Below, piece after piece: positions 8,520 through 15,244 of a stretch of 24,499 nucleotides of DNA. Both the position numbers and the translations under genes were made by a program. Within the stretch, counting starts at the first letter, position 1. Every line of letters starts with the position of its first letter. Source of the DNA: SAR202 cluster bacterium (lineage in GTDB: Bacteria; Chloroflexota; Dehalococcoidia; SAR202; CAJWER01); contig JASLXL010000006.1 of the NCBI GenBank assembly GCA_030740335.1, forward strand, positions 1-24,499. The letters run 5' to 3'. The notes beneath the pieces are model-generated. The model searched no databases. It was not told the DNA's origin and worked only from the letters and a program-made list of their open reading frames with translations.

Positions 8520-8903
8520 GTGGAACGGCTAAGGAGGTCTGGGCTCTTCATACCCGGATATGAGCCCTGTTTCTCGTTCGGGGTACGTGACATCTATCCT
8601 ATGAACCAGGCCCACGCAATTTGGTCGGGTACCCTGGTCACACACGAGGGCGATTCGTACTGGCCTTGCGTCAGACTGAGCACGGAGAACTTCATTGAGG
8701 TTCTGGAGTCCCAACGGCCACTGTGGCCTCGGCCTTTGGACAAGACGCAGCTTCGTCTGTACGAAGCAGCGCACCGGTTGAAGCAGTTCGGCGCCGTCAC
8801 GAACCCCGACTCTCCGACACTGGTGGCAGACGTGAACACGGCCCAGCAAGAGTGGCTGGCTGAACAGCAGCGGCCGCAGCCTGTACCCAACGGCCCGACC
8901 TAG
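8520..8903 (+). CDS. Hypothetical small soluble protein
   Basis: A 127-residue frame that I do not recognise. Codon choice in the second half is like that of real genes here, and residues 29-127 read as a compact protein with conserved-looking Trp-rich segments (GDSYWPCVRL, RPLWPRPLDKTQLRLYEAAHRLKQF) and a Pro-rich end. The start is uncertain: a GTG at 8520 has no good ribosome-binding site, an ATG at 8601 (giving 100 residues) starts with MNQAHAIWSG but also lacks one, and an AAGGAGG at 8531-8537 has no start at the right distance. There is no signal peptide or membrane segment. Its stop codon overlaps the stop of the convergent small membrane gene by two bases. Confidence 0.5.
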   Translation: MERLRRSGLFIPGYEPCFSFGVRDIYPMNQAHAIWSGTLVTHEGDSYWPCVRLSTENFIEVLESQRPLWPRPLDKTQLRLYEAAHRLKQFGAVTNPDSPTLVADVNTAQQEWLAEQQRPQPVPNGPT

Positions 8904-9064
8904 TCCGGCTCCGGAATCGGCATGAAGACGAGGCGTGTCAAAAACAGCACGAAAAGCAGTACGGCGCCGGCAAGCAGCAGAGGGACGAGATTCCCGAGTA
9001 GACCCACAAAAAACAGGACAATCGCAGCCACGGACAGGAAAACGAACACCCAGTATTTAATCAT
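8900..9064 (-). CDS. Small two-span membrane protein
   Basis: A 54-residue product beginning MIKYWVFVFLSVAA, with two hydrophobic helices (about 4-22 and 25-46) separated by GLLGN and a charged tail PIPEPD. A longer in-frame version starting at 9163 would add 33 residues that pass through the 9116-9171 inverted repeat and carry no hydrophobic or signal character, so the ATG at 9064 is preferred; the ribosome-binding site is weak (GGACG). It lies downstream of the cupredoxin-like lipoprotein on the same strand, with the hairpin between them. Function unknown. Confidence 0.6.
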   Translation of the reverse strand: MIKYWVFVFLSVAAIVLFFVGLLGNLVPLLLAGAVLLFVLFLTRLVFMPIPEPD

Positions 9065-9115
9065 AGTGAAGCGTCCAGCCCCTCGTGGAAGAGCAAACAG
9101 TTGCCCGGTCAAACC

Positions 9116-9171
9116 AACCCCAGTTGGCGATGACTCGCCAATAGCAGGGCAAGTCATCACCAACTGGGGTT
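9116..9171 (-). terminator. Long inverted repeat, probable terminator or attenuator
   Basis: The arms AACCCCAGTTGGCGATGACT (9116-9135) and AGTCATCACCAACTGGGGTT (9152-9171) form a 20-bp stem around a 16-base loop. The single mismatch (9128/9159) is a G-U pair only in minus-strand RNA, so the structure is more likely to work in minus-strand transcripts. It lies 48 bp after the lipoprotein stop and 51 bp before the small membrane gene. The T-rich tail is poor (TGGTTTG), so a strict intrinsic terminator is uncertain. Confidence 0.6.
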
Positions 9172-9219
9172 ATACCAGGCTACATCCAAGTAATGACTCG
9201 AACGACTTTGGAACGTGGA

Positions 9220-9834
9220 TCAGGAGGGACACTTGTCCGGAGCACTTCTCCAGTTCCCGGCCCAGCCTTTTCGAGGAAGCTCCGTGGGAAACACCTTGAT
9301 CAGACCTTTCATCCCGTCTTCATAGTGCTTCCCGCCGCCCTCGAATGAAGCGAACTCGAAGTCCCCGACCGTTGCGGGTACAGTAAACTCGATGATTGTA
9401 GCCTGGCTGGAAGGCGCCTTCGTGACCATAAACCCGCTGGTACCATTTGTAACATTTTCGTCGCCCTCACGTGTGAGTATCGCTCCGCCGGAGCTAACGG
9501 ATTTGACCGGCCCAATCACGGCAACTTCAATTTCATCAAGCCAATCGGTCTCGAAACCAGTCGATGAACCGCCCTCTTTTTTGACTCCATAACCGACTGT
9601 GAATCCATGATCATTCGTAGTTGAATTGTTGGTGAGGATTACGCGCACCTTCTGGCAGGCGATCAGATCAATCCTCTCGGGAGTGAACTTGAAATCGTCC
9701 ATACTGATGTTGAGCGTCCCAATCCCGCTGTTTTTATCGAACTTAGGGGTCATAACATCACCCCCTCCACTCCCGCAAGCCATAGCAAAGAAAAGCAAAC
9801 CGGTAATTGCTACCACAATTCTTGAATACTTCAT
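9220..9834 (-). CDS. Cupredoxin-like lipoprotein, copy 1
   Basis: A 204-residue lipoprotein. The chosen start (ATG at 9834) has GAGGAG seven bases upstream and begins MKYSRIVVAITGLLFFAMAC, a classic signal with lipobox AMAC. The mature part is a cupredoxin-type beta sandwich: DDFKFTPERIDLIACQKVRVILTNNS is the usual F-x-P-x-x-I-x-(7)-V-x-L-x-x-N start, and FEFASFEGGGKHYEDGMKGLIKVFP corresponds to the classical F-x-C-x-x-P-G-H-x-x-x-G-M-x-G end. Of the four copper ligands, the first His (NDHGF), the second His (KH) and Met (GM) are kept, but the Cys is replaced by Ala/Ser, so type 1 copper binding is doubtful. About 60 residues are inserted between the strands. It is a paralogue of the product at 10616, in opposite orientation. 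Probable site: outer face of the membrane. Confidence 0.78.
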   Translation of the reverse strand: MKYSRIVVAITGLLFFAMACGSGGGDVMTPKFDKNSGIGTLNISMDDFKFTPERIDLIACQKVRVILTNNSTTNDHGFTVGYGVKKEGGSSTGFETDWLDEIEVAVIGPVKSVSSGGAILTREGDENVTNGTSGFMVTKAPSSQATIIEFTVPATVGDFEFASFEGGGKHYEDGMKGLIKVFPTELPRKGWAGNWRSAPDKCPS

Positions 9835-9886
9835 CACAATCTCCTCATAGCGCCCCATGGTAGATTCCCGATAAACGATGATTGAC

Positions 9887-10096
9887 CTAGTTAACGCTCA
9901 AACTCCCCGTGTGCGTATCACTGTTACTCGCAATTCTCCCACCGGGTCTGCCCGCAAAGACCTCTTTGAGACCAATTACAATTCCGGGAGGAGAGACAAC
10001 GTCCGTAATGCCGTCGGCAACCGATATCCCTGGAGGGTTGACATCGACGATCTGTCCCTGGGCCGCGAATGCGACCGAGATCGTTCTCTTAAACAT
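9887..10096 (-). CDS. Hypothetical small protein upstream of cupredoxin-like lipoprotein
   Basis: A 69-residue frame beginning MFKRTISVAFAAQGQ. Its best support is an excellent ribosome-binding site, AAGGAGGG six bases before the ATG, and codon use like its neighbours. It is on the same strand as the copy 1 lipoprotein, 52 bp ahead of it. The protein is rich in Gly, Val and Pro (NPPGISVADGITDVVSPPG) and has no recognisable domain. The N-terminus is weakly signal-like but too short for a confident call. It might be the start of a decayed secreted protein. Confidence 0.42.
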   Translation of the reverse strand: MFKRTISVAFAAQGQIVDVNPPGISVADGITDVVSPPGIVIGLKEVFAGRPGGRIASNSDTHTGSLSVN

Positions 10097-10388
10097 CGCG
10101 TCCCTCCTTCTGGAGATGCTGCTAGATTACCACGTGGCCGGTGACTCATCAATATTTACAACCCGTAGTCACGATTGCTTGGAGGGCGACCAGTCTACAT
10201 TCCGGTCTACCTGTTCGAGCAGAACGACTCGAGAACCGAGGATCGGACGTTGCGAGCAACCGCCTTGAGGTCGGCTCCTGACCCCGTTGCAGCGCGTGGT
10301 AGAATGACATCTCCATTGGCCCCGAGTTGAGGTGAAGCCTAACGTAGCATCTGCACCGCGGCACTTGTGAGTACGGGAGACCCACCAT
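10097..10388. other. Intergenic region between the two lipoprotein clusters
   Basis: This stretch should hold the promoters of the two divergent clusters. The open frames crossing it on both strands have no ribosome-binding sites or familiar motifs. I see no clear inverted repeat or promoter pair. Confidence 0.4.
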
Positions 10389-10619
10389 ATGCTCGTAACC
10401 CTCGCCCGCCGCACCCTCCTCGCCCCGCCTACCATCTTGGCCCTGTCGATAATGGCTTGGATCATCACCCAGCTGCCCCAAGCCATCGTTCTGTTGCTCT
10501 GCACCCTGACTGTCATAGGTACGCTGCTGCTCGACATTTTTCTGGGTGCCCACTCCCACGCATCAGAATTGACCAGGGCCCGCCGACCCGTAATACGAGA
10601 TCGAAGGAGGTTGTCATGA
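10389..10619 (+). CDS. Small membrane protein overlapping lipoprotein copy 2
   Basis: A 76-residue frame with a hydrophobic core of one long or two short helices (about 12-53, including LAPPTILALSIMAWIITQL and AIVLLLCTLTVIGTLLLDIFLG) and a basic tail RRPVIRDRRRLS. GGGAG precedes the ATG by about seven bases. Its TGA overlaps the ATG of the lipoprotein in the form ATGA, a usual sign of translational coupling, although the lipoprotein also has its own strong AAGGAGG inside this gene. No family recognised. An antisense frame covers the same bases, so coding status is moderately certain only. Confidence 0.5.
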   Translation: MLVTLARRTLLAPPTILALSIMAWIITQLPQAIVLLLCTLTVIGTLLLDIFLGAHSHASELTRARRPVIRDRRRLS

Positions 10620-11209
10620 GATATATGCGAATCACCGTAGCGATTATTGGTCTCGTCTTCCTAGCTACTGGCTGCAGCAATGATCCGGTAACCCCGGACG
10701 AAGATGGGATCCTCACGGTCACAATGGACGACACCAAGTTCACACCCGCCGAGATAGATCTAAAAGTCGGCGAGCCCGTCCGGCTGATATTGCACAACAA
10801 GTCTGAGACACAGGACCTCGGCTTTAGGATTGGCTCGGGACCAACAAGTCAGGCGGGCTCCGTCAATGGTTTCACAGAGGATTTCTTCGAAGGCGTGGAA
10901 GTTAAGGTGATTGGCCCGGCCAAGCTGATCACAGTCGGCGAGGCCATCCTCACGCGTGAAGGCGACGGCGCAGTGGAAGAGAGTGATGGCGGAAACACAA
11001 ATGGGGATCCCGGATTCACTGTACTCAAAGGACCCTCAAGCGAGGCCACCATTATCGAATTCGTCGTCCCAGACAAGTGGGAGTTGGAATGGGAATTCGC
11101 TTCTTTTGGAGACGGTGGAAACTCCTATGAAGATGGGCTGCGAGGCGTCTTGAAAGTGTTCCCCTGCATACGAGCCGGAGGGGCCTGGGGCCAGAAAAAC
11201 GCATGTTAG
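10616..11209 (+). CDS. Cupredoxin-like lipoprotein, copy 2 (no copper ligands)
   Basis: A 197-residue lipoprotein starting MRYMRITVAIIGLVFLATGC (lipobox LATGC), with AAGGAGG five bases before the ATG; a longer in-frame start at 10367 is rejected because it would bury the signal peptide. The mature part aligns with copy 1 along its length: DDTKFTPAEIDLKVGEPVRLILHN, then VKVIGPAKL, AILTREGD, GPSSEATIIEFVVP, and WEFASFGDGGNSYEDGLRGVLKVFP. All four type 1 copper ligand positions are changed: His to Leu (QDLGF), Cys to Ala/Ser, His to Ser (NSYED) and Met to Leu (DGLRG). The cupredoxin fold is probably kept for another use, such as binding a partner or small ligand. A transposase remnant lies just downstream. 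Confidence 0.78.
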   Translation: MRYMRITVAIIGLVFLATGCSNDPVTPDEDGILTVTMDDTKFTPAEIDLKVGEPVRLILHNKSETQDLGFRIGSGPTSQAGSVNGFTEDFFEGVEVKVIGPAKLITVGEAILTREGDGAVEESDGGNTNGDPGFTVLKGPSSEATIIEFVVPDKWELEWEFASFGDGGNSYEDGLRGVLKVFPCIRAGGAWGQKNAC

Positions 11210-11349
11210 GCGTCCAGACCCACAGGGCTCGTGGGGTCACCCCGCATTCCTCGGAGCACTCATCGGACTGGCGAAGCCGTCTGGGGATCCTCGCCAGCTT
11301 CAGCCAGGCAAGGCTATGCCGACCGGCTCAAGCGCCGTCGATTCCCGTA

Positions 11350-11538
11350 ACCCACGAGTTACCATACGATCTCGAGGTGGCCATAGCACACTTTGTGACC
11401 TGCTACGACCACTCGCGCTGTCACATCGCGCTGAGTAAGGTCACTCCGGCTAACGTGCTCAACGGAAGGCGGGAGCATATACTCCAACAGAGGAAGGATG
11501 TGCAACTACAAACGATCTATCCGGGAACCCAGCGCTGA
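11350..11538 (+). pseudogene. IS3/IS481-type transposase C-terminal remnant
   Basis: The frame ending at 11538 contains LPYDLEVAIAHFV, CYDHSRCHIAL, KVTPANVLNGRR and ILQQRK, which correspond to the end of DDE integrase-type transposases (consensus ELEAAIAxFVxYYNxxRYHEALxNVTPADVYxGRR). About 55 residues match; the catalytic D, D, E part and the first ORF are absent, and the upstream part of the frame (from 11203) looks non-homologous. It is therefore a decayed fragment. No matching terminal inverted repeats were found. It sits between the lipoprotein copy 2 gene and the end of the dppC-like gene. Confidence 0.75.
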
Positions 11539-11603
11539 ATTTCCATAACAACAATTCTCCCGGGGCGAGATCTGTCCCATTTTTGTTGATTGACAACAAA
11601 GTA

Positions 11604-12509
11604 CTATCGGCCCCTTAGCCTAGGATCGAGGACATCGCGCAGCCAGTCGCCCAACAAGTTGGCGCCCAGGACAACGAGCACGATTGCCAACGCGGGGGAC
11701 GCGCTGAGATGCCAGGCCACGGCGATATAGTCACGCGAGTCAGCAACCATCTTGCCCCAGGTGGGGATGATACTGGCCACGCCCAATCCTAGAAAGCTCA
11801 ATGCCGCCTCTGTGAGAATGATCCCGCCAAAGGTCATACTGCTGGAAACAATTACTGGTTGTATGGCATTCGGCAAGATGTGGCGCAGCATGATACGGGT
11901 ATCACTTGCCCCAATGACACGGGCAGCCTGGACGAAGTCGCGGTCTCGTAGGCTCAACTCCTCACCACGTACCAGTCTTGCAAAGCCAACCCAGCTGCCC
12001 AAGCCTAGGAATAGTATGATATTCAGCAAACTTCCACCAAGGAAGGCGATCACTGCGATAAGGAGGACTAGGAAAGGGATGGCTGACTGTGTATCGGCGA
12101 CTCGCATGATGATGTCGCCGACAATGCCCCCCCTGTATCCTGCTATCAGGCCCAGTGGTATGCCGGAGATGATGCCGACAGCCACCGAAGAAAAGCCTAC
12201 GAGCAATGATATTCGTGACCCTACTATTATACGGCTCAGAATATCGCGGCCCAAATTGTCCTTTCCCAAGATACCCGCGCCTTGCTGTGTGTCGATCCAG
12301 ATCGGCACGGCGAAAGTGTTGCCGAGGTCGATCGCCACTGGGTCCTGAGGAGCAATCCATGGGGCGAAGATCGCTATCACCACAAAAAATCCGACCAACG
12401 AGCCTCCGAGGACCCCTTGGCGATGAAGCCACAGGCGAGACAGAAGGCTCACCCTACGCTTGCGACGACGTGATTCATTTAGTTCTGTGGACATATTCAG
12501 ACTGGTCAT
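11604..12509 (-). CDS. ABC transporter permease, DppC/OppC type
   Basis: A 301-residue inner-membrane permease of the oligopeptide/dipeptide/nickel ABC family. The N-terminal region has the typical cytoplasmic basic segment (RRRKRRVSLLSRLWLHRQG), a first membrane helix (about 32-51) and the OppC-type N-terminal domain ending GKDNLGRDILSRIIVGSR, followed by five further helices. The ATPase-docking EAA loop is visible as VQAARVIGASDTRIMLRHILPN (about 195-216). The C-terminus WLRDVLDPRLRGR is typical of the family. It forms one unit with the dppB-like gene 41 bp upstream. A DppD/DppF ATPase gene would be expected next, but only a transposase remnant follows. The ATG has a weak ribosome-binding site; a second Met lies five codons on. 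Confidence 0.9.
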   Translation of the reverse strand: MTSLNMSTELNESRRRKRRVSLLSRLWLHRQGVLGGSLVGFFVVIAIFAPWIAPQDPVAIDLGNTFAVPIWIDTQQGAGILGKDNLGRDILSRIIVGSRISLLVGFSSVAVGIISGIPLGLIAGYRGGIVGDIIMRVADTQSAIPFLVLLIAVIAFLGGSLLNIILFLGLGSWVGFARLVRGEELSLRDRDFVQAARVIGASDTRIMLRHILPNAIQPVIVSSSMTFGGIILTEAALSFLGLGVASIIPTWGKMVADSRDYIAVAWHLSASPALAIVLVVLGANLLGDWLRDVLDPRLRGR

Positions 12510-12550
12510 TGGCTAGTTAGTTCCAGATATAGTCTCGGTACCCTGAGGTT

Positions 12551-13486
12551 CTATTTGTATCGAATCCTCGGGTCTACCACTGCATACAGCAGGTCCATCA
12601 CAAGAAAGACCACTACAGTCAACACGGAAAAAAGGAGCACGTCCAAGAATACTACTGGGAAATCTCTATTCGCGACTGCCTGCGCCATGAGATTCCCGAC
12701 ACCAGGCCACGAGAATACGACCTCAACAACTATGACTGTACCTATCAGATTTGGGAGCGAGGAAACGACCACGGTGATAATGGATATGCTTCCGTTTCTC
12801 AAAGCGTGTCTGAGTATCACCAGACGTTCGCCCAATCCTTTCGCCCTGGCCGTGCGTATGTAGTCCTGGCTCAACGCTTCCAGCATCCCTGAGCGGCCAA
12901 TCCTTGCGACCACGGCAATTAGTGAGGTTGAGAGAGTTAGTGCGGGCAGAATAATGTGTTTCCAGGAACCGGTACCTGAAGTCGGCAAGATTCCAAGCTC
13001 AACCGAAAACAGGATTATCAGCATGATTCCCAGCCAAAATTGAGGTATGACCATCCCTATCACAGCCAGCGTAGTGGCAATGTTGTCGGTTAGTGTCCCT
13101 CTCTTCACAGCAGCGATAATCCCCAAGGGTAATCCGATAGCAAGACCTAAGGCAGTCGCCGCAGCTCCCAGACGAAGGCTGTTGGGTAGCCGCTCACGGA
13201 TCAACTTTGTAACTGGCACGCCGTAGCGGAAGGAGTACCCGAAATCACCCTTGAGTGTGCGCCCCCAGAATAGAAAGTATTGCACAGCAAGCGGACGGTC
13301 CAGACCCATCTCATGCCGTATCTCCAGGTACTCCGCACGAATCTCCTCCGGCGTCCTGTTCAGATCCAGGCTTACACCGAGACTTGCAGGGTCCCCTGAG
13401 ACGCGGATGAGGAAAAATACGAAGGTGACCACAAGGAACACGACGAGTACTGCTTGCATTAGGCGGCGAACGATGAAGGCAGTCAT
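12551..13486 (-). CDS. ABC transporter permease, DppB/OppB type
   Basis: A 311-residue inner-membrane permease. It opens with the family N-terminus IVRRLMQAVLVVFLVVTFVFFLIRVSGDP, then RHEMGLDRPLAVQYFLFWGRTLKGDFGYSFRYGVPV, both diagnostic of the OppB/DppB group. The EAA loop is EALSQDYIRTARAKGLGERLVILRHALRNG (about 204-233) and the C-terminus is DLLYAVVDPRIRYK. Six membrane helices are expected. It should pair with the DppC-like protein to form the channel for the substrate delivered by the lipoprotein encoded upstream. A strong hairpin between that gene and this one probably sets their relative expression. Substrate cannot be inferred from permeases of this group (peptides, nickel, opines and sugars are all known). 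Confidence 0.92.
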   Translation of the reverse strand: MTAFIVRRLMQAVLVVFLVVTFVFFLIRVSGDPASLGVSLDLNRTPEEIRAEYLEIRHEMGLDRPLAVQYFLFWGRTLKGDFGYSFRYGVPVTKLIRERLPNSLRLGAAATALGLAIGLPLGIIAAVKRGTLTDNIATTLAVIGMVIPQFWLGIMLIILFSVELGILPTSGTGSWKHIILPALTLSTSLIAVVARIGRSGMLEALSQDYIRTARAKGLGERLVILRHALRNGSISIITVVVSSLPNLIGTVIVVEVVFSWPGVGNLMAQAVANRDFPVVFLDVLLFSVLTVVVFLVMDLLYAVVDPRIRYK

Positions 13487-13508
13487 CTAGCTCACTTCTC
13501 AGAAGAAA

Positions 13509-13546
13509 CACATACCGGCGAGGCCGCATGGCCTCGCCGGTATGTG
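13509..13546 (-). terminator. Perfect 17-bp hairpin after the substrate-binding protein gene
   Basis: CACATACCGGCGAGGCC (13509-13525) and GGCCTCGCCGGTATGTG (13530-13546) pair perfectly around the tetraloop GCAT/ATGC. In minus-strand RNA the stem is preceded by AGAAGAAGT and followed by TTTCTTCT, so the pairing can extend through a purine/pyrimidine lower stem. It lies 32 bp after the substrate-binding protein stop and 22 bp before the permease start. A leaky terminator or mRNA-stabilising structure here would give more binding protein than permease, a known pattern in ABC operons. Confidence 0.8.
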
Positions 13547-13578
13547 ACTTCTTCTATTTCGGTTATCTGGTGCTAGGG

Positions 13579-15231
13579 CTACTCAGACGGTATCCGTAGC
13601 TCAAAAGACTTGCTAGCAGTGATCAAGGGCATGTCCGGGCTTATCGCGAACACATTTGGAATCGTGTACGCATGGATCGCCTGGGCCTCGTCGCAGATGT
13701 ACTCTGAAATCTCGAGGACTGCCTTCTCACGCGCCACAGGATCCGTAATCAGGGATTTGGCGTCACGCATCTCGACGAACTTGGGATCCGCGGCCGCTCC
13801 CCACATGCTGGTCGTATTGTCGCTAAGGTACCAGTTGAGCCCTATGTTCATAAACCCGTCGGGCAGCGTCCCGTTGATCAGTAGCTGCAGCCATTCCCCA
13901 GACTCCGGATATGACATGTCGACGTTGATGCCCACCTGAGTCCACTGAGCGGCTATGGCATCCAATAGGGCCCTATCTCGGAAGTACCTGGCGGTGGTGG
14001 CGGACCCCGTCACTGTCACTCCATTGGGATAGCCCGCTTGTACCAACAACTCACGAGCCCTGTCTGGGTCGTAATCATACCTGCCCACCAAGGCCGGGTT
14101 GTACCCAAATCCTCCCTCCGCCACTATCTGGCATTGGAGGCGACTGCCGTAACCACCGGCTATGGTCTCCCACATGGCATCCATATCCAAGGCGTACAAC
14201 ATCGCTTGCCTTACTTTTTTGTTTGACAAGCTCTTGTTCGTCCCATAGACATTCAAACCTATGTACATGCTCTGCATGCTGTCGCCAACGAAGATTTGGA
14301 AACCATCCTTGATCAAACTCGGTACCAACTCAGGAGGGGTCGCCGCTATCACGTCAAACTCCCCGCTCTGCAGGCCCGCGACCCGAACGGCTGCCTCTGG
14401 CACGTGGCGGACCGTGACGTTCTTGATTACGGGAAGAGGCCCCGGGTAGTCATCCCATCGCGTCAACTTGATGAAAGAGTCCCGCTGCCACTCAACAAAT
14501 TTGTAGGGTCCCGTGCCTACCGGGTCATCGATGTAGCCATCGAGCCCGACTTTTTCGAGGTGTGCTGGGGCCAGAGGCATGAATGTGAAGGCAGACGCCC
14601 ACCTATCGACAGGGGCTTTCAGCTTGAACTCCATGGTGTAGTCATCAACCACGGTTCCCGTGTCCTCATAATCCTTGAAGCCCGTAAATTTCCAGGTGAA
14701 TTTCTCTGGTTGTGAAGCGGAGAGTAGGTCGAAAGATTTCTTCAACCCCGGAGCATCCAGCTTCTCACCATTATGAAAAACAATGTCCTTCTTGAGGACA
14801 ATCCGTATGGTCGTATCGTCGAGGAGCGCCATAGACTCAAGGAGCTCTGGCTCGACTTGACCGGAATCATCGTTTAGGGCCGCCAATTGCCCGTACACTA
14901 GCCTTGAAAACAAGCGGCTCTGAAGCGAGGGAATCGTGTTCCCCACGAGAGTTACGGGAATAGCGCCGACAGCGAGCGTCATCTCGTCAGGATACGTGGC
15001 TGCGGCCGCAACTTCGACTATTTTTTCTACAGAGACTTCTTTAATTACTTCTTTAACTACTTCTTTTTCAACTTCAACTTCAACTTCTTTAACTACTTCT
15101 TTTTCAACTATCTTTTCGACTTCGACTTCTTTGATCACTTCCTCGGTTGTGGTGCACGCGATGGAGAAAAGTAAAACCAATATTCCCATCAACGCTATCA
15201 CTGTCGACTGTCCTCTAAATCTTTTCATCAT
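13579..15231 (-). CDS. ABC transporter substrate-binding lipoprotein (family 5, oligopeptide type)
   Basis: A 550-residue lipoprotein: signal peptide with lipobox SIAC (Cys26), then a 45-residue EV/EK-repeat stalk (30-74), then a family 5 extracellular solute-binding domain of about 470 residues. Family marks include LRIVLKKDIVFHNGEKLDAPGLKKSF-like sequence at about 140-166 and DDPVGTGPYKFVEW near 235-248, GLNVYGTNKSLSNKKVRQAMLYALD, and GYDYDPDRARELLVQAGYPNG. Such proteins capture peptides, opines, glycosides or metal chelates outside the membrane and hand them to DppBC-type permeases. AGGAGG lies eight bases before the ATG at 15231. It follows the TIM-barrel gene by 13 bp. The stalk places the binding domain away from the membrane or cell wall. 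Substrate not identifiable. Confidence 0.93.
   Translation of the reverse strand: MMKRFRGQSTVIALMGILVLLFSIACTTTEEVIKEVEVEKIVEKEVVKEVEVEVEKEVVKEVIKEVSVEKIVEVAAAATYPDEMTLAVGAIPVTLVGNTIPSLQSRLFSRLVYGQLAALNDDSGQVEPELLESMALLDDTTIRIVLKKDIVFHNGEKLDAPGLKKSFDLLSASQPEKFTWKFTGFKDYEDTGTVVDDYTMEFKLKAPVDRWASAFTFMPLAPAHLEKVGLDGYIDDPVGTGPYKFVEWQRDSFIKLTRWDDYPGPLPVIKNVTVRHVPEAAVRVAGLQSGEFDVIAATPPELVPSLIKDGFQIFVGDSMQSMYIGLNVYGTNKSLSNKKVRQAMLYALDMDAMWETIAGGYGSRLQCQIVAEGGFGYNPALVGRYDYDPDRARELLVQAGYPNGVTVTGSATTARYFRDRALLDAIAAQWTQVGINVDMSYPESGEWLQLLINGTLPDGFMNIGLNWYLSDNTTSMWGAAADPKFVEMRDAKSLITDPVAREKAVLEISEYICDEAQAIHAYTIPNVFAISPDMPLITASKSFELRIPSE
15010..15144 (-). repeat. Coding repeat for the EV/KEV lipoprotein stalk
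   Basis: Repeats of GAAGT(T/A) with AAAGAAGTA-like units encode EVIKEV, EVEKIV, EKEVVKEV and EVEVEKEVVK, residues 30-74 of the substrate-binding lipoprotein. The period is irregular (units of 4, 6 and 7 residues), so it is a low-complexity tract with likely helical or beta-like extended form. Similar stalks are familiar in Chloroflexota binding proteins. The base pattern is nearly pure purine on the coding strand, which makes it prone to slippage. Confidence 0.8.
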
Positions 15232-15244
15232 GCCATTGACCTCC

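Noticed and set aside
8330..8593. 87-residue minus-strand ORF (SRTPNEKQGSYPG...)
   Set aside because: No ribosome-binding site, no motif, and it overlaps the better-supported plus-strand frame at 8520.
10149..10559. 136- and 122-residue minus-strand ORFs in the lipoprotein intergenic region
   Set aside because: Low-quality composition, no start signals, and they are antisense to the small membrane gene with the ATGA overlap.
11582..11600. TTTGTTG-ATTGA-CAACAAA hairpin after the dppC-like gene, as terminator
   Set aside because: The stem is only 7 bp and AT-rich, and no T-run follows it in the minus-strand direction; it could as well be part of the decayed insertion element.
15010..15144. 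Tandem repeat that might be a CRISPR or minisatellite
   Set aside because: The units are irregular, keep the reading frame of a lipoprotein and have no spacers; this is a coding stalk.
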